A stretch of 64,000 nt of DNA, taken from assembly GCA_910890315.1 (NCBI GenBank), contig CAJVGD010000027.1:124001-188000 (forward strand), in the 5' to 3' direction. Position numbers and translations under genes: made by a program. This document shows positions 10,003 to 21,407 of the stretch, one piece after another (the first letter of the stretch is position 1; the number at the start of each line of letters is the position of its first letter). This DNA comes from Serendipita indica DSM 11827. Taxonomy: Eukaryota > Basidiomycota > Agaricomycetes > Sebacinales > Serendipitaceae. The notes under the pieces were generated by a model that saw only the letters and a list, made by a program, of their open reading frames with translations, was not told where the DNA came from and made no database searches.

Positions 10003-13000
10003 ATGGGTGGCTCCCAACTCAAGCAACTCAAGTCTGCCATTGCCGCCTCTGGACTCTCCCAGCCGTCCTCTCAATCCTCCAAAAAACGGAAACGGGGCTC
10101 ATCTACGGGCGCCGTCCTCGAGCGACGCGACAAACGCGCAGAAAAACTGCAAGCACTCCATGAACGCTTCAATCCATTCGATACAAAGGTCGAAAAACTA
10201 AAGCATGACATTGGAGGAAGACGGATAAAGGGTACTGTGGGACGTCCAGGCCAGGCAAAGCAAGCAGGCATCGAGCAGGTGAATGTCTACAACTTGTAGA
10301 TGGATACAGATGGCTAATGCAACATTTAATGGTAGAGGAAAAAGACTCTACTCGTAGAATATGAGAAAAAGGACAAAGCGGGCGCGCTCGTCGACAGACG
10401 GTTTGGCGAAAATGACCCGACAATGTCCTTGGAGGAACGAATGCTCGCTCGTTTTACAAAGGAGAGACAGAGATCGTCAAAAGGAACCATGTTCAATCTC
10501 GAAGACGACGACGAGCTCACGCATTATGGTCAAAGCCTCTCAAAACTAGACGACTTTGACAATGTCGGTCTGCAGCTGGACGAAGACGAGGAAGATGATG
10601 CTGGTATGGTCTCATATCTCCGTTCGACCTGATTCTCATAGATATAGGGCAAATCGATGCCGCCACCGTCCGAGCCACCCACTTCCAGGGGTTTAGCGAC
10701 GAAGAAGACGGTGACCATGAGGACGGGGTGAGTACCTCATAAAGTGTATTCCTCTTTCTAACAAGCTCTAGCCACCCCGCAAAAAGACCAAAGCCGAGGT
10801 CATGGCAGAGGTCATTGCAAAGAGCAAAGAGCACAAGGTCTGCTCTCCATTATGAACGCCTTCTGACGCTAACATAGAGCAGTATGCTCGACAAATGCAA
10901 CGAGAACAAGACGAAAACACGCGTCATCTCCTCGACGAAGACTTTGATTCGATACGAGGCATCCTATTCTCGCAAGCTCCCGACCGGATCTCACCCCCAC
11001 CTATCCCATCCACGACTGCTTCCTCAGCTCTGAATAGTGTCCCCGTACAAAAGCCTGCTACCGACAAGGACTACGACGCATTTGTGCACGAGCTCGCGAT
11101 GGACCGTCGCGCACAGCCAAAGGACCGTACAAAGACCGAGGAAGAGCTGGCTTTGGAAGAAAAAGAAGCACTCGAGCTTGCGGAGAAGAAGCGACTGAGG
11201 CGAATGATGGGGATGCGGGAGAGCGACGATGAGGATGAAGGGAGGGGTAAGCGGAAGAGAGGTGGAGATGATTTAGACGACGACTTTTTGCTTGACGAGG
11301 ATACGCTCGAGGGTCTTGGAGCGGGGTTAGCTCAGCCAAAGGACGAAGACAATGACGACGACGAAGACGAGGAAGTCGATTCCGGAGAGGATGGTCCCGA
11401 CTCGGAGAGCGGCTCGGACGAAGAGGAGAGTGAAGGAGACGAAGAGGACTACGGTCCCTCCGACGAGGGTGAGGAAGCAGAAGAAGGGTCCGTCGAAGCG
11501 CTCGCTCCTACTCAAGCCAAGATAAAGGTCAAAACCAAACGCAGCAAGGAGATTCCATTTACCTTTCCCTGCCCAACTACACACGACGAGCTCTTGCAGA
11601 TTCTCGACGGCATCGACGACTCGCATTTCCCGACAGTCATTGAACGAATACGCAAGTTGCATCATCCCAGTCTACATCCAGATAACAAAACCAAGTTGCA
11701 GGTACAGTTTATGATCAATCCATGTTACATCTCAGCTCATCTTCCATTAGGCACTCATAGGTGTTCTCCTTGATCATGCTCTGTACGTTGCCAGCGGGGA
11801 TTCACCGTCGGCGACGATTCTAGACGCCATCGCATCGCACACATATAGCCTCACCAAAACCTATCCCATCCCCTCTGCAGAGTTCTTCGTCTCCAAGCTC
11901 AACCTGATGCAAAAGAACCTCACGCGAGGACTCCAAAACCCGCTCGATGAGGCTAGCAAGACGTTTCCTGGTGCTCCAGAACTCGTGCTTCTCCGCATTC
12001 TCGGCGCGACGTGGTCGACGAGCGATATGAAGCATCCCGTCGTCAGTCCTGCAAAGTACCTCATGGGTGCCTATCTCGGCCTCAGCCGTGTGCGGAGTAT
12101 GACGGACGTTGTCAGCGGTTTATACTTATGCTCTCTATTTATGCACGTGCGTACCTCCAACTTGTTGGTGTACCGCATTCTGACGCGCACCTGTAGTACG
12201 AACAGCTCTCCAAGCGCTATGTCCCCGAGGCGATCAATTTTCTTGTTCAATCTCTTTTACTCCTCGTTCCATCTGCCTATCCGAATGCACGAAAGGTCCC
12301 TGGATATTTCCCTCTTCCAGATTTTGATCTTCTGGAGTCGAAACTCCGCATCAAACCGAAGAAAGTAGGGAGTCTGACGCCACGTGCGCCAAAGATTTTC
12401 GAGTTGTTGGACCAAGTCACGTTTTCGGAGCAAGATAAACTCGATCTTTTCTCAATGACGCTCGAACTGCTCAAATGGTGTGCAGAAATGTACAAGCCAC
12501 TCGATGGATTCATCGAACTCTACGACCCCATTCTGCAAATTCTCCATTCCATCCAAAGCAACTGCAGGAGCCGCTTATCGGACACGACCCAAAGTAGGCT
12601 CGACGCCGTAGTCGACCACGTATCTAGACTACTCAAATTTGCTCGTCAAGCTAGAAGGCCCCTCTTCCTCCAAGACCACAAACCAATCCCGATTGCAACC
12701 TACATCCCCAAATTCGACGCCCACAGCTCCTCGTATATCCGCAACCACGACCCAGACGCGGAACGGGCCCAACTGGCCAAGCTAAAAGCGCAGCATCGCA
12801 AAGAGAAAAAGGGCGCGATGCGCGAGTTGCGCAAGGATAATCGGTTCCTTGCGGGTGTCCAGCAGGAACGGCAGGAGAAGAAGGATCAAGAGTATAAAGC
12901 TCGCATGGCAAAGGCGTTTGCAGGGCTCGAGAGTGAGCGTGCGGAGCAGAGAAAGGAGGAAAAGGAAAAGAGAAGGGCGAAGCGAAGGGCAGGTAAATAA
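10003..13000 (+). CDS. nop14: Nucleolar protein 14 (small-subunit processome component)
   Basis: Predicted 902 residues from seven exons (10003-10278, 10336-10603, 10648-10727, 10772-10837, 10883-11701, 11751-12146, 12197-13000), closing in frame. Family knowledge: Nop14 is a nucleolar factor needed for 18S rRNA maturation and 40S assembly. Seen here: the N-terminal pattern RFNPFDTKVEKLKHDIGGRR and VGRPGQAKQAGIEQ, then GENDPTMSLEERMLARF, a long acidic central region, SKEHKYARQMQREQDENTRH, and a very basic Lys/Arg-rich end. All are hallmarks of the family, and length matches. The fourth intron uses a GTCTGC donor. Its stop lies four bases from the stop of the converging F-box gene. Confidence 0.95.
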
Positions 13001-13004
13001 CGAG

Positions 13005-15217
13005 TTAATGGAGAATAGGCGCGTCTTTGGTGATGGAGACTGTTGCCTCGCCTCGGTGCTTCTCGCAGTAGCCGTTGGACGGTAGGTGTCCGTGGCATTT
13101 ATAGTCTTCAGACAGATCGCAGTTGTAAACCCGTGCGCTTAAGCATCCATCACATCGACGTTCTTGCCTGCTCGTGTCAGTGGAGCTAGGCTTATGTACG
13201 AGAGTTGACCTACATGTCGTCGGGGAGTACCCATGGCTCTAGAGGTGGTACCCAATATCCTTTGAGTGCATCCTGGATGGCACAGTGAATCGTCGGATGA
13301 AGCGTGCGCGGAAAAGCGACGAGTTTGAGAGCGACAGGACCGTTTGCGTCTGGATAGATGCTGCGCGGTATGTTGCGCGACATGATGAGCTCGAGAAACA
13401 AGCACCAATCTGGATACTGCATGCTATAAATCTCTTGGAGTTTGGGACAAATTGCACCCCCCAGCATCGACTGGCACAGGTTGTCGAGTTCAGACACTTC
13501 TCCGTGCACACTAGGTAGTCGAAGGACGCGAAGGTTGTCGAGAAATGGAATTATTTCCTGCAAGCCCTCTATTCCTATCATCCGCCTCCCGTCCTTGAGC
13601 TCCCGGACCTCGATGACGAGCGTATCGAGACATGCAAGAGATTCAGTCGGCATTTTATGCATTTTGAGAGGCACCAAATCATGGCGCATCATAAGATGTA
13701 CAACTAAATTCACTCTCTGGTTTGTTGAGAGTATGATGCCGCCCAGGGAGGTTAGAGTATGAGTTGTCATGCAAAGTCGCTCAATATGTAGGAGTCGAAA
13801 TGGAGGTAAGCCGTCTAGAGTGCATGGCCAGAAGATGCCTAGCAAGTATAGTTCTCGAATCCGAGGAGCGCCTTCGAGAAACTTGCGTAATTGCTCCGTC
13901 TCGATATGGAAACTCCCTTCAGGATGACTTCCAATCCTGAGCTGCACCAATCGGGGTGCACGTATCGAGAGGAGGAAACAAAGTTCTCTCGAGCTGAACG
14001 CTGTCAAATGAAGCCTCTCCACATATGGGAGTGTGATGAGATGTCTCACAGGAGAGAGTGATATCTCGTCGTTTATTTTGTGGACTTCCGTCCACTCCAG
14101 CACCTTGAAACTTTCGCATGTGGTAAGACTTTGGAAGAGTGAGGGGTGATACATCGGTGTCTTCAGCACCACCTTGGTGAGTGTAGCTCTTGCGGATGCG
14201 ATTATTTCCTCCATGGAGCTAATAGGTAAAGCAGACGACAGGACCAAGGACTGTACATGGTGTACTGTTCCTAGTCGTACTCGCCGTACCAGAGATGAAT
14301 TGCCTGGCCATTCCCGTACATTAAGCTCTAGGTGACGAAGTCTAGGAATATGTAGGAGCGATTTTGCCCAGTGATCCACTGCAGTACCGTCCCTGCATTT
14401 TGTGTACCCACGGATGATCATGGTCTCTAGCGACAAAGTCTGCATCAGAGCGGTATCCAAGGGGATATGATCCTCTAATAGAGGCCCAAGAGAGAGATTC
14501 ATCGAGCGTAGGGCTGGAAGACCTGATGTCACCTGCCAAAGATTGTCCAAGTCTTCACGAAAGTAGGCCACCAGCGAGTGGAGAAACCGCATACCTTTAA
14601 GTAGTTCTAGCAGCTTCTCCTCAAAGTAATTCAAGGATAGGCGCCGCAAATTTGGCATACGGGAGATCAAAGACCGTATACCCAAAATCTCCGTTGCCGA
14701 GCGCAAGCCCGTCCACTCAAAGTTCTCGACTCGGTCCAGATGCTCCAAGAAGAGAAATTCAACTATATGAAGGAGCGTATTTCTCTCTCTGGCAACCTTG
14801 ATGGTTAGAGGAGCACGTTTGGAGTAGTGGACCCGTACAGCGGCGAGTTCGAAGAACCCCGGCTGATATCCAGCAAGAATAATATTCGACCATAGTTTTG
14901 GCTCCTGCTCTGCGACACGCCGCCATGTTTGTGAAACGAGGAGGAATCAGTGGCATTGCTGGGTCGTCCTCGACTGCTTTTTGGAATATGAAGGCAAGAA
15001 GCTCTGCTGGGAGTCTATTTATGTAAACTGATCCATCTTGGGACTCGCGACTTGTGATTAGACTGTTTATAATGGAGTTTAGCTGAACCGTAAGCCTCTT
15101 ATCAGGCCTTTGTTGTCCTCGTATGTGGTGATACAATACAAGAGCTACGCATTCTCATATTAGTCATCATTAGGATACTGACAATTGGAGCGGACCGTCG
15201 GACGTGGTAGGATTCAT
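13005..15217 (-). CDS. F-box/LRR-like protein A (one frame break)
   Basis: Exons 15217-15196, 15144-13214 and 13167-13005. The first is a 22-base exon starting MNPTTSD, and the intron after it has a GTCCGC donor. Exon 2 carries an F-box-like segment (INRLPAELLAFIFQKAVEDD) followed by degenerate leucine-rich repeats (for example LRRLSLNYFEEKLLELLKG). The last exon adds a short Cys/His tail beginning RRCDGCLSARVYNC and ending ITKDAPILH. The frame shifts once near 14937-14946, between the F-box and the repeats. Compared with paralogue B this is a two-base deficit, or one surplus C. Without that shift the product would be about 705 residues. Family knowledge: F-box proteins are substrate adaptors of SCF ubiquitin ligases; the target here is unknown. 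The gene may be broken or the base call may be wrong. Confidence 0.75.
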
Positions 15218-15415
15218 GGACGTAGACGTGGATTAAAAGTGCAGATGGTGTGAACCGAGGAAATTCCACAACGACTGATATCAAATTCGAAAATTCTTTC
15301 TAGCCGAATCCACATTCCTATGAAGAATGGAGCGCATTGCTAAGCCTTGCGAACCCGAGAAGGCCGTGCTAACAGAGAAAGGAGGAGAAGAGAAGGCTAG
15401 GTACATGTGGATGAC

Positions 15416-17647
15416 TTAGTGGAGAATCGGCGCGTCTTTGGTAATAGACGCCCTTGTTTCGCCACGGTGATTATTGCAGTAGCCCTTCGGTGGCCTGAGC
15501 TGAGGAGCCTTGGAATGCTCGGACCACAGGCAGTTGTGGATTCGCGCCCGGAGACATCCTTCGCACCTCTGTACCTGCCTACTCACGTCAGCAGATCTTG
15601 AACGGTGACGAGACGCGACTTACATATCCTCGGGTAATACCCATGGTGCAAGAGGCGGGACCCAATATCCTTTGAGGGCGGCTTGGATGGCGTTGTGGAC
15701 TGCCGGGTGAAGCTGGCGCGGAAAAGCGAGGAGTTTGAGAGCCACGGGACCCTGTGCTGTTGGATCGAGGACATGCGGTATGTTGCGCATCATTAAAATA
15801 TTGAGGAGCAGATTCCAATCCGGATACTGCATACTGTAAATCTCTTCCAATTTCGGACAAATTGCGCCGTTCAGCATGGCCCGACAGAGAATATCGAGGT
15901 GAATGACGTCTCCACCTATAGGGAGTCGAATAACGCGAAGGTTAGTAACAAATGGCAACATCTCCTCAAATCCCTCCATTCGTGCCATGCGCCTCCCATA
16001 GAAGAGTTCTCTGACCTCGATGGTGAGCGTATCGAGGCACGCGAACAGTCCACTCGGCATGGTGTATGCGTTGAGAAATGTAGAGTCGATACGGTTCATT
16101 AGGTATACCACCAAGTTTAGTCTCTGATCCTCCAAAGGTATAATGCCGTCCAAGGACGCCAGAGTATGGGTTGTGACCACAAGCTTTTCGATATTCGGGA
16201 GTTGAACAGGAGGAAGAACGTCTCGACTGTATGGCCAAAAGATGCCTGGTACGTAAACCGCCCGGACGAGAGGTGCCCTGCGAAGAAATTTGCGTAGCTC
16301 CTCCGTTTCGATGATGACAGTACCCTCGTGAACATTTCCCCCAAAGCTCCATCAGGTTTGGCGTGGACATTGAGAGGAAGAGGCGTAGTTGGGTGATACT
16401 TCGGGATGTAAAATGGAGGCTTTCCAGACGTTGCAGTGTAATGACTCTGTCGGCTGCTGAGGGCGAATTTACGCGGGTAGTGGTGCAGAGACCTGTCCAT
16501 TTGAGCACCTTGAGACGACTGCAAGTGGCAAGGAGCTGGAGGAGTTGGAAGAGCGCGGGGTAGTCCATCTCCCTCATCAGGACAAGGGTAGAGAGCGTAG
16601 CTGTGGCGGATGCGATCATGGCCTCGATCAAGCGTGTTGGCAGTCCTGTCGAGAGGATTAGAGATTGAAGGTGGGTTGTCGCATCTAGTCGTATTCGTTG
16701 TACCGGGGACAGGATGGACGGTCGGGTAGTCACATTTATCTCCAGATGGTGGAGTCGGGGAATTTTCAGGAGCGTCCTTACCCACTGATCCATTGCAATG
16801 CCGACGACGCGAAAGGTGGATCCGTTGATGATGACCTTTTCCAGCGACAAGGCCTGCATCAGTGGAGTATCCAATGGTCCCTTATCTTCCATCGCATGGC
16901 CAAGAAGCAGCTGCAGCGCGCGCATGGTTGGTATGCTTGCTATAGCACCCAATACGCTGTCCAACTCCTGACGCGAGGTGATTGTAATCACCAGCGAACG
17001 CAAAGATCGAGTATTTTGCAGCAGTTCTGGTAGCATCCCCTCTGGATAATCCAATGACAGGTGCCGCAAATTGATCATACGGGCGACCAAGCGCGGCACG
17101 CCCATATTTCCCGCGCCGGACCGCGAACTCGTCCACTCAAAGTCCTCGATTCGGTCCAAGTGATCCTCGAAGAGATGATCGATGACATGTAATAATCTCA
17201 ATCTCCCATTCGTAATCTTTACGGCCAAGGGCGCCCGTTTGGAAAAATGGACGCGCACGGCAGCGACTTCGACGAAATCTGGCTGACTATCGTCGAGGAT
17301 GATGGTGGACCATAGTCGTGGCTCTTGCTCTGCAAGTCTTCGCCACGTTTGCGACACCAAGAAGAGAATCAGTGGCGTCGCTGGGTCGTCCTCTGCTGCT
17401 TTTTGGAATATGAGGCTAAGCAGCTCTAGCGGGAGTCTGTTTATGTAGTGCCCCTTGTTTTGTGTCGAGCAGGTCGCAAGTCGGGTGCTGATAATTGCGT
17501 TCAGCTCCGTCGTCAGTCTTGGATCAGGCTCTTCCTGTGCTCGTATTCGATGATACAATGCGATTCCATCTCTATCTACGCATCCTGCGTCAGTAATTAT
17601 CACAGAGTCGACAACTTGAGCAGACCATTGGATGTGGTAGAATTCAT
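15416..17647 (-). CDS. F-box/LRR-like protein B (one frame break)
   Basis: Tandem paralogue of gene A with the same three-exon plan (17647-17626, 17575-15624, 15578-15416). The 22-base first exon begins MNSTTSN, followed by an intron with a GTCTGC donor. The F-box-like segment is INRLPLELLSLIFQKAAEDD, then RRLAEQEPRLWSTIILDD and leucine-rich repeats. The last exon gives RCEGCLRARIHNC and ITKDAPILH, matching gene A closely. One frame shift lies near 16338-16342, at a run of five C (plus strand). One base fewer there restores similarity to A (ETEELRKFL against ETEQLRKFL). About 710 residues if read through. Similarity to A covers the whole length, including introns, so the pair arose by tandem duplication. 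Confidence 0.75.
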
Positions 17648-17795
17648 GGACGAGCGCCAAAGGATGGAAGAGACCGAGACTTATGCCAGTGAACAAAGAA
17701 AAATCTGAGAATTGTGCAACGACTGTGATTCAAAAGAGCGATAGAAGCAATGAATGGACGGGCACAAGCCCCTCGCCATCATATTTCGGCGATTA

Positions 17796-20455
17796 CTATA
17801 GATTAGGCCACCACCTCTTTGTCAGATCCTTCCAGAGAGCTTCTGGTCGATTGACGCTACGTATTACATCAGCTTCCCACTTCAGAAGGTCAGGCAGCGG
17901 ACTCACGTTTCAAGAGTGAGAGGGAATGTATCATCCGCCTGGTGGTTTTGCCATTCCTCTGGCTCCTTTGGATTATCGAACCCAAATCCTAGTCTCCACG
18001 TCAGACCCTGATAGGCATTGCCGATGAAATCTGGCGGAGCGAGGGAATTGTTCTTGAGATGCGTCGACTTGATCTCCGAGTCGATAACCGTAAAGCTCGT
18101 AGACTGGCCTCCAACGGTGCCCGTGTATTGCTGCGGGGTGAACTGCCTACCCCCAACGACCGCCACGCGCACCTTTTCCTTCTTGGCCATCGTAATCTAC
18201 AAAACGACTGGTTTAGTTTCACCTCTATCAACATCATAACTAGACGCACCGTGAAAATGGCACAAGAGCTAGCACAACGACCATTGTTGACGATTCCAAT
18301 GTTCTCCATTGGGAACAGCGGCTCGCTCGGCACATCAAGCGGGAAAGGCTGGCACTCGTCGCCCAACTTTTGACTAAACGCATCTTGCCGACCATTTACG
18401 ACCGTCTTCACGGGTGGCTCGAGCCAGTTGTAGCTTTCGGGGAAGTAGGCAGACGAGTTTGCGTAGCGCCAGTTGACTGGATCGTAAAGGAGATATGCAC
18501 GCTCAGGTACGCCTCCTGCGGTGATTACATTGGTGATATTGGATGCGAGTGCATTGTATCGCGCCTTGGTATCGAAACCTGCATTGGGCTCGGTGCGCGG
18601 AGATGGTCCGGCCAACTACGCAGATGGTCAGCCCTTGAACACCTTATGAGAGAGATAACGTACGAAGCGGTGGAGATAGTTGGCGACGCAGATGTATCCA
18701 CCTCCGTTGTTCGTCACATCCACAATAAGATGCGTAGCACCTTGAGCCTTGAGCGATGTGAGTCCATCCTTGATAATCTGGAACCACTGCGCATATCCAG
18801 CTCCCGTGGAGAAACTTCCAAGCATGAAGATGCCGACTTTGCCTTGTAGATAGAACTGCGCTGTACCACTGCCGGATACAGGCGTAGGTGGGTTGAGTTC
18901 CGGTGGAAGTGCCACATCTGCAAGAGCAGTAACATCAACGAGCGAAGAAATGGGGTGCCTGCGGTCCTCTGGAGCAATGGGCTCGGCAAACTTTGGTGGA
19001 GACGGGTCGACGAGTTCGGCCGTCTTCGAGTCTCCTTCCTCTGCACCCTTGAGCATCTTGTCGGCAGTCTTGGCAGTTGCGAAATAATCGACACCATTCG
19101 TCGTACTCTTCGCCAAACAGTTGCCTTTCCAAAGATCGGCAGCATTCGTAAATGGCACCGTACCCGTAGCGATACGCGAGATGAAGGGAACTTTAATCGT
19201 CTCCCAACGCGTCGAGTTGACTGGGATGACCGTCATCTTGACATAGTCTTTGGCCGGTGGGAGGCTGCGAGCAGCGAAATCCCCATGCGGTACGACCATT
19301 CTGTTGCTGCGCGGATATAGGACGAGAAGAAGGAATTTTGGCGCTGGGAGCGGCCTTGCCATGCACCAATGACCGAAGCCGATTGGTCGACGGCGTACCA
19401 CGGGTCAAAGTCGTCAATAGCAATGACTTTGGCACCAGCATACTATGCGAGGTTAGATCGAATTACCGTCGAGATGCAGAAACAAACCTTGGTAAAGTTG
19501 TATCCTGCAATTTTTGCCATTCCGCGACAAAGGGGGCAAACTCCTTGGAGACGACATTGTAGGCTTCGGGGGCGATATAGATGTCTTGGACCCAATTCTG
19601 CCAGCCAGAGTTGAGGTTAACAAGGGGAAAGGGGAGATAAGTGACCTAGGCGAGCAGTTAACTCGAGTGGGACTAATTATCGGGAAAGACGTACAAATAA
19701 GCTGTCGTCTACAGTCCAATCGGTCAATAATGTGTACACCTCTGCTATATTCACACGTACAGCAATAGTCTGCAAAGAATTAGAAGAGAAAGTGATCGTT
19801 ATGAAGGACATACTGATATAGGTGCAATGTCCGTCAAAGAGACGTTTGACTGATCGCGGGTCAGCGGGGATAGTCAAGCAGGAGGGTGCGCATACCCTGA
19901 GCAGATACACTTTATGCAGGTAATGATTAAGTCCACGTCCATGGCCGGTATAACCTACTCACTCTTTATGCAACTCGACTACAGACATGTCAGTGATGAC
20001 AAGTAGGGTAATGTTAAAACGTACAGTCACTCGAGTACGAGGTACGCTTGATGCGCTTCAACTCTGACTGAACGTCGACGTGTACATCGAAGAATGGTGG
20101 AGGAGCCCAGATTTGGTAATTTGTCGAAGCGTGAAAGTTGAGCGTCTTGCTAACGACGTCGACAATCTACTCGCCATGAGAATCTATTCAGCAGATGAAG
20201 AATGTACGCACGTTATCTCGGAGCGTCGCATTGAACGCAAAGGAACTATGGCCGTCAGAGAAAGTAACGAATTCTACAGACATAGATTTACTTTAGGCAT
20301 GCGGTGAGCTTGGAAGGGACGACATAGGTCTGGTTGGCAATAGCCGCGCAGGGATCACTTTGTCGTTCGACCAATACACTGTCCTGGTCCGCAAGAGAGT
20401 AGCGCGCAAGAGCGAGAGCAGTAACGAGGCTACGAAGGAGGGCGAAGCCAGCCAT
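17796..20455 (-). CDS. Secreted S41-family (tail-specific type) peptidase
   Basis: Thirteen exons; about 694 residues if two single-base deficits are allowed for. The N-terminus is a signal peptide (MAGFALLRSLVTALALARY), then DPCAAIANQTYVVPSKLTAC. Fungal S41 features follow: KRLFDGHC, YDSLFVTYLPFPLVNLN, FFSSYIRAATEW, IVDVTNNGGGYI, and the Ser region NNGRCASSCAIF followed by MAKKEKVRVAVVGG, which fits the Ser/Lys catalytic pair. Exons 4 to 8 are tiny (16, 14, 36, 9 and 14 bases), yet all are needed to give the family sequence in frame. The two deficits are a run of five A on the minus strand (19511-19515) and a run of four G on the minus strand (19281-19284). The protein probably acts outside the cell. 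Confidence 0.85.
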
Positions 20456-21407
20456 GATTCCAAGAAAGAGTTTGATAGCTTTACTGTCGGCGATTCGAGA
20501 TTGAAGGGAGTGTTGCTGTGTAGGGCAGCGACGGTTTGACTTGTCACTGCCTTCTGAAGATCTTTAGAAAGGAATGTGAGATCTCGTGCCGAAAGCGACA
20601 GACGCTCGAGGCGGGGGGAGATGGCGAAGAGAGCGGAGGGCTGAACGAGGTAAAGCCAAGCCTTGTGCTTTATAGTGATCGATAGTGTTGTAATTGAGAT
20701 CGAATGTGGTCTTCTACCGTCTTTTCGACGCATTGGGTGGTGGATGTTGCACGCTGGCCAGGGACAAGTCCACATGGCGGAAAGAACGCAAATACATACG
20801 ACAAGTCACATACCCGACTATGCGCACAGGGCGCAACAGTCGTGGGTTCAAGATCCCTAGGCTTCATATGGTCCGTCCACAAGGTCGCCCTCTTCCTGCC
20901 GCCCACTCACAATTCGACATACATCACAATACAATACGCGTCGTGAGAATTCCGTGATAGAACAACAGTCGCTAGCAAGGCACGTCGACAGCAAGCTGAC
21001 CATAGACCGTACATTAGCACCAAGACTGGGTCCTCTGACTCTCACGACTTCGGCTCGTGGTCATTAAACTCTATCAATATCCTCCTGACGAGCGCTCCGC
21101 GTGCAGAGTGTATCCCGTCTTCGGGGTCATGAGAAATTCTATGTGGTATAGACTTTCTTTGGGCCGCAGATAGCGCCATTTTGCTATTATGCTATGCATT
21201 AGGCCCTCCAGTGGGTAAGAGAGGGCGCCCGGGAGGTATCATTCCCTCTGAGACACGGCACATGTAGAGTTAACCTTGGCGCTATTATCAAATATCGAAT
21301 GGATAATCATCCTAAAGTGACTCTCTACCTGGCCAGCCGCATGGGTGGCGTGTTGCCTCAGGTTTGCGCCAGCCTCTTGACTAGCCCCGCACCAGGGCAC
21401 CCCCGGC
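20456..21407. other. Divergent spacer, S41 peptidase / family X copy 1
   Basis: About 950 bases with no gene I can support. It should carry the S41 promoter at its left end and the family X promoter at its right end. Confidence 0.5.

Noticed and set aside
19281-19320. A possible 29-base intron in the S41 gene that would avoid a frame shift
   Set aside because: It would delete the conserved YRMGDFAARS part and is shorter than any other intron here; a one-base deficit fits better.
20825-20865. GGGTTCAAGATCCC, like a tRNA T-arm
   Set aside because: The stem does not pair over five bases and there is no A box or acceptor stem at the right distance.
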